Origin: Rhinolophus ferrumequinum | Taxonomy: Eukaryota > Chordata > Mammalia > Chiroptera > Rhinolophidae | Assembly (NCBI RefSeq): GCF_004115265.2 | Contig: NC_046300.1 | Coordinates: 37,318,788 to 37,382,787 of the forward strand | Length of the DNA stretch: 64,000 nt | Direction of reading: 5' to 3' | Shown: one piece after another, positions 45,366 to 57,859 of the stretch | How positions within the stretch are numbered: the first letter of the stretch is position 1 | How the letters are laid out: each line of letters begins with the position of its first letter | Made by a program: the position numbers and the translations under genes | The notes under the pieces: generated by a model | Databases searched by the model: none | Told to the model about the DNA's origin: nothing | What the model saw: only the letters and a program-made list of their open reading frames with translations

Positions 45366-46486
45366 CGGTTTTTTGTTGGTTTGTTTGTTTGTTTTGTTTT
45401 TTTTTAGGAATTTCTTTTTCTTTTTTGAAACACACTGAAATTATAAATATAAATACATATCATATGTAGTTCTCTACCCATCTGTGTATTGCAGGGGAAT
45501 TGCAGCTACAAAGAACTCCATTTCTTACACACCTTTTGCCAGCTGAGGTCTGGGTTAGGTTTTGCAAATGAGAAACAGTTTTGTGAGATGCTAAACAGAA
45601 AAAAATTTAACTTCCAAGGCTGAAAGTATTTTTAAAAGAAAAGGTTTACTAGGCCGTTGCTGGGGAGGGGGGGCCGGGGGGGAAGCTCTGTCCTGGGACA
45701 TGAGATGTAAACCACCAGTAGCATGGCTATAGGTAGGAAAGACAACATGTCTGTTGTCTGGGAGGTTTGCAAGAGGGTTTTATTCCTTGGGTTGGGAGGG
45801 GGCGGGGATAGGATTTACATTAGCTATAGACAAAGGGGATGGGAGAAGGTGAGGAAGAGGTGTCTGCTCCTGTGAATTAGCTGTGGGCAGCAGATTGGAA
45901 AATTCGTGTGTAAATAAGAAGTGGAGGCTCCTGGGGTGACAGGACTTGTCAGAGCCAGTCCATCGCTAGCAATAGGCTAACTGTTCTTTTCTCTCACTCT
46001 CCGGCCACTATATTTTAATTTAGAGCCTCAGAGAATGGTTTTCTTGTCAGAAATTATAGGTAAAAGAAAGGATTCTTTGCTCTGCTGGCTCTGGCAATGG
46101 TGATGGCAGCTGCACACTCCAAACTCCTTCTGTGGTGGTGAACTTCCTGCTTTTCTGATCTCAAGTAAAATATTCCCTCCTTGTTTGCATCTTTAGTCCT
46201 TCCAGCAATTTTGTAATCTTTTTGATTAAAATACCTAGAATGGGTTCTGGTTTACTGTACCTTGTAGTAGTCAAGGTGTTGTTAAAGTAAAAGGCAATAA
46301 ACAGATGCTTTCAACCATAAAACAAAACTACACAAAACAAAAACCTCCAGGAAGACAATACTCATGGGCCCTTCTTGAAAAAAGTGACTTGACAGTGAAA
46401 TTCAGCCAAATAAGAGTTGGATAAAAATAAAGGACACAGAAAGGAAGAACTTTGTTTAAAAGATGGATGATTAAAAATAAAGCAGA
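45366..46486. other. Intergenic stretch, nothing firm recognised
   Basis: A GTTT-rich low-complexity tract lies at 45370-45410 and a G-rich run at 45660-45690. The remainder is unique-looking with no ORF of note. Confidence 0.35.
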
Positions 46487-46721
46487 GGGGCGGCCGGATG
46501 ACTCAATTGGTTAGAGCACCAGCTCTCAACAACAAGGTTGCTGGTTCAGTTCCCACATGGGATGGTGGGCTGTGCCCCCTGCAACTAAAGATTGAAAACG
46601 GCGACTGGACTTGGAGCTGAGCCACAACTAGATTAAAAGACAATGACTTGACTTGGAGCTGATGGGCCCTGGAAAAACACATTGTTCCCCAACATTCCCC
46701 AACAAAAACATTAAAAAAAAT
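46487..46721 (+). mobile_element. Rhin-1-like tRNA-derived SINE (copy 2)
   Basis: Forward orientation. GGGGCGGCCGGATGACTCAA head, GTTAGAGCACCAGCTCTC (A box region), GGTTCAGTTCCC (B box region), a body with TGGACTTGGAGCTGAGC, then GATGGGCCCTGGAAAAACAC, TTCCCCAACATTCCCCAAC and an A-rich tail. Confidence 0.9.
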
Positions 46722-48085
46722 TAAATAAATATAGCAGAATAAGGGGATAAGAAATGCACAGTGCCTGGCACATAGTAGGTACCCAGTATATTAAGTACTT
46801 AATGAATGAATATAGGGTGGTTATGGAAGACCATGCTTTTAAGGTGACATAATTGAGCAGAAACCTTTATGATTAAGGGAGTGAAAAATGGAAATTTTGG
46901 GCAATAAATTTTTAAGTCAGGTTATAAAATGTTACAAACATCAGGAAAAACACCATCCTTACTATCTGCATTTTATAATAGAACTACGTAGGTGATTATG
47001 GCAGCTACCACCACCTGATGGCAGCACACTAAGTAAAACCATTGAAGGAGAGATCCCGTCTGTGGTGGTGAAACTAAACTGAATGGAGGCAAATATCACA
47101 GAGGCCTAAGAATTCTGTGTGGTGTCTCTAGCCTCTGAATCGGAAACTTGTTAGATATTTCACTGGACTTTCTGATTTCATCAGAAAACACACACACACA
47201 ATATCTCTCCTTTATAGGTTTTAAGACTTCCAGATTCCATTCCTGTATTATAAATCGTGAAAAGATCAGATTTACTTTGCCTACCTTGTTATCTTTGCTT
47301 CTCCATTTTGAAACACATCAGCGTAACGTGGTCACCATTGCTTTGGGGTGGGAAGGGGTGTCTTTTTATTACCTGGGCAATCCAGATTATATAGCCATGT
47401 GAAGACCTGCTGATTTTATAGTGTCTCTTTTCCTATAAATAATTGGAGCTCTTGTCTTTGCACTAATTTTGTAGGATTGCCAGTGTTTTGTTAAAACACA
47501 AAATTCAACTGAGTAAATTTGAAGAGTAGCATGCCATCTAGCACCTGTAAGATTACTCCAAGTCGTTGTACAGAAGGAAGGTTTTTATTGGAAGAAGGGT
47601 AGGGCAAGAGCGCTATAGACAAAAGAAAAGAAAGGATTATTTTTAGACCAGACGTCTTCTTTTTTGGGGAGAAGACAACAAAAAGCAAGAGTTTTTATCA
47701 TGCGTATTGCCTCTTCTGTCTTTGGGGGAATGGGGCCTTTCTTTGAGGGCCCAAAGATTACCTTACTGGTGTTTGACCAGAAAATTCCAGATGATTTGAT
47801 TAAGATTACATTTCTGGGAGAGGATAAAACTGCAATTAGATCGGGTATTAACTCTAGGTTTGGTGTCATTGGCTTTTATCACCAGTGATGCCATTTTGGG
47901 CCTGTGATTTTTCTCTATAAGAGTTCCCACATCTAAGTATAGAGAAGTGGTGTCTTAATTGTTCAATTCGATTAATGTTTATGGACAAGCCAGAGTCTAT
48001 GTAGAGTAGCACACAGGGTTTGCGTGGTCTGCTCCTGTTTATACTTCAGGTCAGAGCTTGGGTGCTGCCTGCACCAGAAGGACTT
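46722..48085. other. Intergenic stretch, mixed old debris
   Basis: A short L2/MIR-like 3' end is at 46755-46810 (GTGCCTGGCACATAGTAGGT). The region 47510-47930 carries overlapping ORFs on both strands without recognisable product and looks like an old unclassified repeat. A short (AC)6 is at about 47189. Confidence 0.35.
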
Positions 48086-48089
48086 CCTG

Positions 48090-48307
48090 TGACTTCACTC
48101 CTGCTGAGGTTTCCCTTCGTCTCATACCCTTTAACTTATCATACCACATTTAATGATTTGTTCACTTGTCTCTCTTTACCTTTTGCCTGGGAGCTCTGTG
48201 AGAACAGGGAAGGTGTCTATCTTGCTCATGATTGTATTACCACTTCTGAGCACAGTGGCTGGCACATAGTAAGTATCCAGTATATATATTTTCTCGAATG
48301 AATAAAT
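48090..48307 (+). repeat. L2 3' end fragment
   Basis: GGGAGCTCTGTGAGAACAGG, AGCACAGTGGCTGGCACATA, GTAAGTATCCAGTATATATA and a terminal TCGAATGAATAAAT are the L2 3' end. Confidence 0.85.
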
Positions 48308-48309
48308 TT

Positions 48310-49110
48310 CCAGGATCCTTAGTCCTCTCTCTCTTTTTTAAATTCTCAAAATGTGTTCCGTTTTTCATTGTTAAAGAAAAAATAATTGCTTAATCCACAG
48401 CAACTCAATATTGTTTACACTTAAATTCTTCCCCTTGTAATTCCTCAGAACAAGGGCATTACCTTCCTAACAATAATATAATTATCACAACGAGGACATT
48501 AACAATGATACCTCATCTACAGATTTTGTTCAGATTTTGCCATTGATGTCCTTTGCAGCAAAAAGAAAAATGTTTTCACTTACCCAGGATTCAGTCCTAG
48601 ATCACAAGTTGTATTTAGTACTCATACCACTTTCGTCTCCTTTAATCTAGAGGAATTCCTCAGTTTTTGTCTGTCACAGCAATGCTGAAGGATGTGTAAT
48701 TTTGTAGACTGTCCCTCCGTTGGGGTTTGCTGATATTTCCTCATGATTGCACGCGTGCATTTGTGACAGGAATACCACAGAAGTGATGTTGTGTCCTTCT
48801 CAGTGCATCATATGATGGTGTCTATTTATCCCATTACTCGTGATATTCATTATAATCATCTGAATAAAGCGGTATCTATCAAGTTTCTCTACTATCATTA
48901 GTAACTTGTGAGGAGATACTTTGAGGCTGTACACATAATCCTGTTTCTCACCATATTTTCACCAATTAGTTTTAGCATCCGTTGATGAGCCTTGCCTGAT
49001 ATGACTATAACTCATATGGTTGTCAAGTGATGGCTTCCAAATTCCATCATCGCATCTATCTTTGGAATTTGGAATTCTACCTTAACAGTAATTCAGTTAT
49101 TTTTTTAAAA
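48310..49110 (-). mobile_element. LINE-1 3' UTR fragment, reverse orientation
   Basis: GAACAAGGGCATTACCTTCC, CTCCTTTAATCTAGAGGAAT, GGAATACCACAGAAGTGATG, GTCCTTCTCAGTGCATCATA and TTAGCATCCGTTGATGAGCC are the reverse complement of an L1MA/L1MB-type 3' UTR. Confidence 0.88.
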
Positions 49111-49319
49111 TCATTTTCCTTTTTTACTGTAGTTTCTAAAAAATAAAAAAGGCTTTTCAACAGCTTACTACTTCTGCTTTATACATATACATATTTTACA
49201 TCCTCCAAGCACCTGATGAATTATGGATGCATTGTTTCCCATTGCAAAGCCCTTGTAGACTTTTCTAACTGGCTGGTTACTCAGGTGAGTGCTCAGTTGT
49301 CCCATGTGGGAGAGTCCTG

Positions 49320-49455
49320 TAGGATCCCAGAGGACTGTAAGAGCTCTGGGAAGGACTTTGAAACAGAGAAGCCTGGATTCAAATGGTTTTAGCCTCTTAC
49401 CCCCTGAGCAACCTTAAGCTAATTATTGGACCACTCAGGGTCTCACTTTTATTCC
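49320..49455 (+). repeat. MIR SINE, forward orientation
   Basis: AAGAGCTCTGGGAAGGAC, GAAGCCTGGATTCAAATGG and TGAGCAACCTTAAGCTAATT follow the forward MIR. Confidence 0.65.
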
Positions 49456-51660
49456 TGTCTGCTTGAAGGCAGAAACCACATCTCGACTCCACTTTGAATC
49501 CCTCATACAATGTGTGCACAGGTAAACCCACAGTTCATGTCTGTTGAACTGAACTATATCGCTTCTATAGATATCTTAGTCCATTTTCTTTTTTATTTAT
49601 TTGAAGAAGCTCCTTTGTCTTCAAATCTTTTTAAAGGTTCTTCTAAATTCCTTTGAGGCCATTCAGTTTTTGGTTTACATCTACCTTTCTACACTTTTAA
49701 GTTTTGCTCCTTTTGCATAGGTATGTTTCTACTTTCAAAAATATGGTGCTGTTTCTTTATCTTGGCAGTTCCATTTAGATATTTATAAATACTTTTCAGA
49801 TTTCTTTCTGGCTACTTAATGTTTTGCATTTCTACTTTTTTAAAAAAAAATTAAACTCACCCTTTGTTTTCATTATTTTTTCAAAAATTAATATTGCTTT
49901 CAGATAAGAGTCAAGGGAGGATGGGGAGAAATTTCATTCTTATTTGCAGGGGAATCAGTGTGGATATTTCCCGTTCCACCCCACAGGGCAAAAGTTAACT
50001 CTTGTTTTTGGTATGTGGAGGCTGAATCAAAATCTCTTACTCCCCCTCAATTTCTATTCATTACTTAGGTTTGAAGAGTGTACCTAAGGTTATGTAGCAG
50101 CAAATTTTGATTCCTGATTCTCAAGGTTAGGAACTTGCTAATCAATGCTTCCTTCTTGTAAAATAGTCACATCAGTCTTCTGGAAATAAAACAGGAAAGC
50201 CTGGGTAGCAGAGATGTTGGATGCCTTGAGTCACATTCCCTAGCCCTTCCTCACTCTGATTTCACCCACAGCTGTAATGATGGTTCTTTTGTAAGCTCAG
50301 ATTCATGCTGCCTGTATCCCACCCCAAAAGCAAGCATACAGATTCTGCTTTTCTACATCAGGTTAAGGAAGTCCTCTCTATTCTGTGCACAAGTACAATT
50401 CAGGAGGGAAGGGAGTTAACAGCCCTGGTAAAACTCTCAACCAGTACAAGACAAGAGTAGCGAATAAATGCTCCAACCTCAAGAGGGATATTCAGGGGAG
50501 CATTCTGTATGTTTTCTCAGAGGTCCTCAAGGAATAAGCAGTGACTTCAACAATGAACCTTGATATTGACTTTTTTTCTTTCTTTTCTCATTCTTCTTTA
50601 CCCATCAGTTCTGTTCCCTGGAAACAGAAACTTCTCAAACTATCAGCACCAAAATCATTGTCCCAGGATCTGCCTTTGGGGGTGCCCAAACTAAGCCAAA
50701 CTTCATTCAACAAACATTTACTAAGTGACTGTTCTATGCTAGGTAGTGAGATAAAAGATCTAGAAGGTAAAATTCCTAGTTCCTGCCCCAAAGTGTATAA
50801 TTGGGAAACAAACAAATAAATGGTTACAAAAAAAGTTACAATATATCGTTGGAGATGCTATGTTCAAGTGGCAAGAATAGAGAGATGCATGAAGACATGG
50901 GGGAGGAGTCACCTAACCTATACCTCGGAGGTATACATTGCTTGAGCTAATGGATGAAGCGGATCAAATACAGCTAGAAGAACTCCATATCATACAAATG
51001 TCAACTGAATACTCAATTGATACCTCTGTGTGTTATGCTCTGCTCTGTTGTGGTATGCAGTACATGACATGATTTTAGGTAATACATGGATGGACATTTT
51101 AACTTTTTTGTGGTTATTATGTTAATGTGTACTAGAATAAAAATAAGCAACACAATAAACTTGACTTTACAGAGTACTACGGTTTAGGATGAGGCTTATT
51201 TAATGAGTTGAAATTGGCTTTAAAGAAAAACACTGAGTAATAATACCTGGATGCAGATTGGCAAAGATTGTGTGGATGGTATGCAGATTAATGAAGTTTG
51301 GGAAACAGTGCTGTAGAAGAAGGAAAATCTAAAAAGAAATTCCTGCCTTCTAGAAACTCAACAGTTTGTTAGGGACACACAAACCCATAAGCAAGGATAA
51401 TTAATGTTATGATAAATTTAGAAACCATGTACAGGGGAAGATAGGAAAGTAGTAAGGAGTAAAGTGAAGGAGAGGCTAGAGTCTACAGGATCAGTTGGAA
51501 GGCTATTGCTCTAGTCTAGGGGAGAGATAATAACTGCCTGAATTACGGAGTGGCTATAGAAATGGAAGGAAGACAAATAATGTGACAGGCTCATTGCAAC
51601 CATCCTGTGAAAACCTTACTGGTTGCAAACAGCACGGAGGTGAAACCTGTCCAGCCAAGT
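49456..51660. other. Intergenic stretch upstream of ARMC8
   Basis: An L2-like tail is at 49455-49555. Pieces of the CR1/L2-like ancient repeat lie at about 50700-50900 and 51340-51560. No gene was recognised; ORFs of up to 92 codons are unremarkable. Confidence 0.4.
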
Positions 51661-51674
51661 CCAGAGCAGTTTTG

Positions 51675-51677
<3 letters not shown>

Positions 51678-51711
<34 letters not shown>
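51678..51711. repeat. (CA)n microsatellite
   Basis: About 17 uninterrupted CA units. Confidence 0.96.
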
Positions 51712-51714
<3 letters not shown>

Positions 51715-51879
51715 GTGGAGAGCTGAATTAATCAATCAACAATACTATATTAGAAGCATGTTTTTATTTGGCTTCAGTTATCGGAGCGTTTTGGTGTGAA
51801 TTACTCCAACATTTGCCCTATTTTTTTTTTCTGCTTGACTCAGAGGCTAGAGAAACGCTGACATAATAACGCTTTCTAC

Positions 51880-52020
51880 TTTTAAGAGCTTTATATTCTC
51901 CATCCTCAAAACAGAAAACTGACTTAAAGGAGGTTAAGTAACTTGCTGGAGGTAATGCAGCTAATAAATGAAGTAGAAAGGATTAAACCCGGCGTTCTGC
52001 CTCTAGAGTATCTATTCTTA
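51880..52020 (-). repeat. MIR SINE, reverse orientation
   Basis: AAGGAGGTTAAGTAACTTGC, GTAATGCAGCTAATAAATG and GGATTAAACCCGGCGTTCTG follow the reverse MIR order. Confidence 0.75.
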
Positions 52021-52269
52021 ACACACCACCAGAATAAACAGATAGGGCAGACAATGCTAAAGCAGGTCAAACGTCAGTGTTGGATCGTGAAACACTCTCA
52101 TTGGTGGCAGACGACCTAGTACTGAGATCACGGTTTCTCCATCTGTAAAGTAGACATATGACACTAGGAGTTTGGTGCAAAGAAAGCGATAATGAATGTA
52201 AAAGTGAATTTCAAATTATGTATGTGGCACCACAGACCAGTTTTGCGTAATATGAATACGCGAACTCGT

Positions 52270-53180
52270 AACTGCTACGAACCAGTCTGCGAGGCTCGTA
52301 GCGCCAGAGCGAGGCCCCGCCCCTGAGGCTCCGCCCACCGCGAGCGGCAGGTGGGGCCGGCAGATCTTCCTTGCGCATGCGGAAACTGCTGCCCGCTCCC
52401 ACCTCTAACCCAGGCTGAGAGTAGCTGCTGTTTCTGAGAGGACGATTCGTAAGGAGGCTTCTGGCGCGGTTTCCATTTGCTTTCCCTTCTGCGGGCCCTG
52501 GCCGTACTTCAGCGGTGTGTAGACCGTGCTCCGTTCTCATCTACCTGCCCGACTTTCTGCAGAGGTGTCTGTCATTGGCCCAAGAGTTCGCTGTCGAAAG
52601 TGCCGGCCCCCGCGCCGGCGCCGGCTGTAGCCGGGTGGGAAGGCTCAAGATGGCGTGCCTGTTGGAGACCCCAATCCGCATGAGCGTCCTCTCGGTGAGT
52701 GACCCGCCGCAGCCGCCCACCCGGGAGCTCGGGCCCGGCTCGCAGCATTCACCCAAAACGCAGCGTGTCTCCTGGGCACCACCCCTTAGGGTCGCCTCCG
52801 GCTCAGCTTTGGGCCGGGGTGTGAGAGAGGGTGGGCGGGAGTGATAGACGGAACCCCGGCCGAGCCCGAGACGTCTCCAACTCCCGGAGCTCCTACCCGT
52901 GCCGGTTCTCAGGACGGCGTCCAGCGGGTGGGGTGCTTGGGCGTACGGGCAGCCGGCTTGGCGACGCGGCTCTGGCTTTGCCAGGCGCTTCACTGAGCCT
53001 TTCTCTTAGTGGTGCCGCTTCTCTGGGGCGCAGGGCTCTGTCCTGTAAGGCGCCGGGCTTGCCGCTGGCCTGAGAACTAGCGCCCACTCTGCCCCCCGAG
53101 GCTTTGGCAAGAAGAGGTGCAGGCTCCACAGCCTCCGAGATGCCAGGCCAGGTCTGTGTGGCTTCTGTCGCGTCTCAGCA
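52270..53180 (+). promoter_or_regulatory. ARMC8: ARMC8 CpG-island promoter
   Basis: A CpG-dense block spans the first exon. GC boxes CCCCGCCCC and CTCCGCCC lie at about 52313-52336. TGCGCATGCG at 52372-52381 is an NRF1 site. AAGATGGCG at 52648-52656 is a YY1 site overlapping the start codon. No TATA box. The 5' UTR probably starts between about 52390 and 52560. Confidence 0.75.
52650..52694 (+). CDS. ARMC8: ARMC8 first coding exon (partial gene)
   Basis: It encodes MACLLETPIRMSVLS, the N-terminus of long ARMC8 isoforms, 45 bases, ending in phase 0 at CTCTCG|GTGAGT. ARMC8 is an armadillo-repeat scaffold of the CTLH/GID E3 ubiquitin ligase, in cytoplasm and nucleus. The next expected coding block (EVTASSRHYVDRLF in human) was not found before the right edge, so exon 2 lies beyond the window and intron 1 is at least 11 kb. 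The start context AAGATGG is strong, and an alternative in-frame ATG lies ten codons downstream. Recognition of such a short exon rests on the exact N-terminal match, the donor, the CpG island and gene order. Confidence 0.88.
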
Positions 53181-54919
53181 CCCGGGCACGGGCTAGAGCA
53201 GCTAGCTTCTTGGCAACGGGGATTTCATATCAGTTGCAACGTCTCCCAGTGTATGTAGTCATTTAAGTCCCTTTTCTTTACTTTGGAGGTCGCAGCTCTG
53301 AATCTAAAGGAACCTTCGCCTAGCATTTCTTTTTTTTTTTCTTCATGGGGAGTCAGACGTTGAAACAACAGATCAAATTTTCCTATTATTGAAAGAAGAG
53401 AACGTATTGACATGCCAGGAAGTAATACCTAGTTTTTGTGTGTGTTTTTTCCCTAGCATAAAAAATAAAAACAAAACAGGACTTTCATTATGTTACTCTA
53501 GAGAGAACCAGTACCAGAGGTGAAAGTTACTGGGCGATAACTTGGAAGGGTTTTGGAACAAATTAGATCCATCCAACTCTGAGTGATCCGTTTACCAACG
53601 GTCCATTTGCTATTGCTGGAAACAAGCAGGCAAACACTGGTTGACCATCTTTTAGACTTCTGGAAGAGTCAGTCTGATATTGAGGGGGTAGTTGGGTTAC
53701 AGACGACTAGTCAGATTCTTAGGGTCTGTGACTCCAACTGGTTTCTTTTCTCTTCCCTAACTTCTCCCACAAACACACTCAGATATCTTGAAGCACCTAG
53801 GATATTTGCTTGTCATTCAGGGTTAGAGCATTTTGGTATACTGCAACCTTGATAATTTAATTGGGGAGGGGAGCTGTCAATAAATTTGTCTCCTAATCCA
53901 CTTTAGCAGTCCTTTTTCTTACTTTTAAACTGCAACTAGGGGAATACTGTTCACCTAAGTATTGAATCAGATTAGCCGATTACTCCACCTCTGACTATAA
54001 TAGCCAGGAATGTTTTGTGGGAGAGCAGGCCAACGACTTTCCCCTCATTTTTTAAGAAAGTACGTGTCTTGACTGTTCTCAGTTCCCTTTTACTTCCTCT
54101 GTCTTTTATTTCACCTGAAGCTTCTTTAATTTTTTAATTTTTGTTAACTTGTATAGTGCATACAATTGAAAATTTTGATTTGTTTCATGCCTTCAGTAAA
54201 TAATATTTCCTGTTTAAGTTTATTAAAAAATTTCTTGAAGAGTATTCTCTACTTCTAGTGGGGATTTACTTTAGCCCTAGTCTCATTGGGGGCTTTATTA
54301 TTCTTATTTTTTTTTAAGTTTTTACAGTCCAAAAGTCTGGTCTGTCCATTCTTCAGTCCTAGAGCCTTAGGAAATCAGAGATTTGAATAAGTGACTTAAA
54401 ACTCACTGATTATACTAATTTAAAGTGAATCCTGTTCATTTCAAAGTACTGCCCAGGGCGTCACTTTTTGAAACTCAACGTGCAAGTGGAACAGGAAATA
54501 GTAATCAAATTATCTTTAAAATAATTGATTTCTTTAATAGGGTACTTATTGTGCACCAGTTATGTACAACACCCTGTAACATATACTTTAGGGAATGCAA
54601 GGATGAGATCAGATATGCCTCTCAGGGAGCTCACAGTCTGAATGACTCGCTGCTCAACGGAATTCGTGTGAGGGGCAAATCAAATGGTTTCTAAAGGGTT
54701 TTTATTCAAGGCCTGTTATAGGTTCTTCCTTCTAGTGGTCTTATTCACTCTTGTGACCATAACTGTGATCAACTCACACATGTACATTGCCAGCCTTGAC
54801 TTTTGTCCATCTAATGTCACGTCTTCAGTTGTTTGGATGTTATCCATCACTTTCAACAAAACACATTGCATCTCCTAAGAAGACTTAGTCATGACTTCCC
54901 ATTTCTGTTAATGGTACTA

Positions 54920-55116
54920 CCATGTTTCCCCGAAAATAAGACCTAGCCAGATAATCAGCTCTAATGCGTCTTTTGGAGCAAAAATTAATATAAGACCTGG
55001 TTTTATTTTATTATAAGACCAGCTATAATATAAGTCTGGGTCTTATATTAATTTTTGCTCCAGAAGACGCATTAGAGCTGATTATCTGGCTAGGTCTTAT
55101 TTTCGGGGAAACATGG
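54920..55116. mobile_element. Palindromic mariner-type MITE (copy 4)
   Basis: TA flanks (54918-54919 and 55117-55118). Ends CCATGTTTCCCCGAAAATAA and TTATTTTCGGGGAAACATGG. The arms pair nearly throughout, including GCGTCTTTTGGAGCAAAAAT with its complement. 197 bp, the best preserved full-length copy here. Confidence 0.93.
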
Positions 55117-55649
55117 TATCTTTAACTGATAACTTACTGTAAACCCCTTGAATTATCTCTGGCTCTTTCCATTTTTCATGCTCCTGTATCTAATCAGTCC
55201 TTACATTCTGTTAGCTCGTTACTCTTGGTGTCTCTCACATCTGTCTGTTCCCATGGTCACCCTCTCATTCAGAACATTATCATTTTGGGCCTGCATTACC
55301 ACAGTGTCCTTGCAAGTATTTTTTACTGCCTCGAGTGTCTTACCCTCCCAGTTCAAGTTCAAGTTCATTCTCTACATTAATTTTTCTGTACAATACATTG
55401 GATATGCCATGCCCTTTTTCAGTTTTTTAATGGGTTTTTATTGCTGAAGGGCTGACATTTCATTCTCAGCTTCGGATGTAAGATTCTTTATCCTCTATGT
55501 GGACCTTCCATCCCTTGTAAACTGGCTTTCTCAAGTTGAAGTGATCTAGGGTTCACCCAAACCCCAGTAACTCTTATTGTCAGCCTGCTTGTTTGTACAC
55601 ATGAATTATAGCTCTGTATAGATTTATTCACGTGATATGCTTTGAGCTT

Positions 55650-55930
55650 CTGTCATTTACATGGCATTGGGTTTGGGAATACAGTGGCGAGCTACACAGA
55701 CCTGTGTCTGCCCTTTTGGAGATTTTAGCCTAATAGGAGAAGTAGATTTCAAATGGTCACACAGTTCTTTGTTTATGAATGGCAGTTAGTGTTATGAATG
55801 AAAAATATAGGGTGCTGTTATAAGCAGGTAATAGGGGAATATGATCTACGGTGGAGGGCAGTGAGGTTAGGGAGGGTTTCCCCGAAGATGTGACAATGAG
55901 CTGAGAGTTAAGGATGAGTAAGAATTAACT
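55650..55930 (+). repeat. Ancient repeat of the CR1/L2-like group
   Basis: GGGAATACAGTGGCGAGCTA, CAGACCTGTGTCTGCCCTTT, GGTTTCCCCGAAGATGTGAC and AATGAGCTGAGAGTTAAGGA follow the same ancient repeat seen near 11.4 kb. Exact family uncertain. Confidence 0.5.
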
Positions 55931-56284
55931 AGAAAAATAGAAGAGCATTTTATTTTTCTAAAAGCAAAGGGAACTGCTTTTTCAGAGACTCTTAGGCCTT
56001 TAATAGTTACTCTATTTTATCTGCTTAGAGAGTAAATTAATTTAATTTTTCTTAATCCTGCTACTATTTATAGCACTGTCCTCATGTACTATGTACTCAA
56101 TAAATGTTTGATTGGACTATATTTTGGGGAGTTGGACAAACTCCAGCTCTTTCCAGGCTGCACCATGATCACCCATTATCCTCCTTTGGTGTGCACTTAG
56201 CGTTACATCACCCCTTTCAACAAATTTATAAATTCTCTCATGTTTCCCAAACTGTTGGATGATTTTTTACATCAATTGCATTTT

Positions 56285-56530
56285 AAAAAACAATCTTTTT
56301 GAAATAATTACAGAGTCACAGGAAGTTGCAGAGAGATTCCTGTGTATACTTCACCCAGTGTCCTCCACTGGTTACATTTTATATAACTATAGTACAATAT
56401 GGAAGCCAGGGAATTAATAGTGGTATAAGTATGTGTATAGGTACATATTATTTTATCACATGTGTATATTTTTGTAACCACCACCACAGTCAAGATACAG
56501 AACTAGTCTATTTTGTTGGCCTCAAGCTGC
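56285..56530 (-). mobile_element. LINE-1 3' UTR fragment, reverse orientation
   Basis: TTTGAAATAATTACAGAGTC, CCTGTGTATACTTCACCCAG, AACTATAGTACAATATGGAA and GTCAAGATACAGAACTAGTC are the reverse complement of an L1 3' UTR. Confidence 0.85.
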
Positions 56531-57479
56531 AAATTGATTGTTCTCTTACATAGACAACTGACAATAGGTAGAAGTTAAGCCCAGCTATCCTATAAGCATG
56601 AATTCAGCATCTCTTGATTGTTTGCCATTAGTTCACTTTACAAGGCACCAATAAGTAGAGGGTATGTCTGGAGGGGATCCTAAAATACATTAATCAGTAT
56701 GAACTTCCTAATCTTCACTGGCAATGTGTGAAGAGCAGGAGATGCTCCTTGTACATTTCAGGATGTCTTGCTGTCTCTCTAGGGAAAGATTGCCACCTGA
56801 GTTCAGACGATGAGTGCTCAGGACATCTTCTAAGCTTTACCAAGAATTAGAAATGCCTTTGTGTAGGGTCTTTCGATTTCTCTTGGAGAGATCTAGCCTT
56901 CCTATCTCCTCTCATTCTCATTGAGAATTTTAAAACAGAGCCGGGGGCCAGGAATTTCAGTGATTTTTGACTTGTATCTTTTTGATTTCTGATTTGGCAA
57001 TTATTTTGTAGTGCCATTTGTCATGTTGGTTTCTGGGTAAAGATATGGAATTATTAACAAAGGAAAATTTCCTGTTACTTTTTGGAAATTGGAGAACAGC
57101 TGCCTTCACTGAGCAGTGTTGCTATGATCCTTGGGACCATTTAGCTAGGAATGAAAGGTATTCCAAATAAGAGCTGTTTTGCACAAACAGCCTCCGCTTG
57201 TCTCTTTGATAAAGGAAAACTGTTTTGACCTCATTCCATAAAATCAAAAGAATAAAGAATGACCTTTATTGTCTGGCATATTCATGATACAGTTCTTGAG
57301 GGAAGGGGAGTTACGAGACTTCATACTTTCTATTACAAATGATAAGTTTGGGTCCAGTGGGAAGAATTTCCAGTCTGTGGGATCTGTTCCTATATGGAGA
57401 TCTTTACCACCTGGAAACTGATTACAGAACACATGAGTCTTTTGCTTTAGGAGTGTTTTAAGAATTTATTAGGCTTTCA

Positions 57480-57740
57480 AAAAGTTTTAAGTAGTGACTG
57501 ATTGGATAAGGGGAATAAGGAACAGGAAAGAGTCATGATCGTGATCAAGCATGATTCACAAGAGTTTTACCTTTACAACTAGGTGGTATCATCTACTGAG
57601 ATGGTGAGGATTAGGAGAAGACTGTCTTAGGGGAGTAAGGAGGAAACACGAGTTTTATTTTGGACATGCGGAGTTTGAGGTGTTTCCTGGACATCCACTT
57701 AGAGGGGTTCAGTAGGCACTTGGATACTCTGGATTGTTTT
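57480..57740 (+). repeat. Ancient repeat of the CR1/L2-like group
   Basis: CATGCGGAGTTTGAGGTGTT, CTGGACATCCACTTAGAGGG and TCAGTAGGCACTTGGATACT resemble the 3' portion of the ancient repeat found at 55650. Confidence 0.5.
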
Positions 57741-57859
57741 CCATACCAAGCAGTTCTCCAGTTCTCTGTGGATACTAGCTGGATAGCCTACGATTTAACT
57801 CAATTTGGACACTGTCTACTTGGAGGTAGTGTCAGATCCCACAGGGTGAGGACTCAGTC

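Noticed and set aside
46487-46560. tRNA-like A and B boxes
   Set aside because: These are the tRNA-derived head of a SINE, with SINE body and A-rich tail following. There is no foldable intact tRNA gene.
52541-52993. 150-codon minus-strand ORF at the ARMC8 CpG island
   Set aside because: It is antisense to ARMC8 exon 1, with an Arg/Pro/Gly-rich composition typical of CpG islands.
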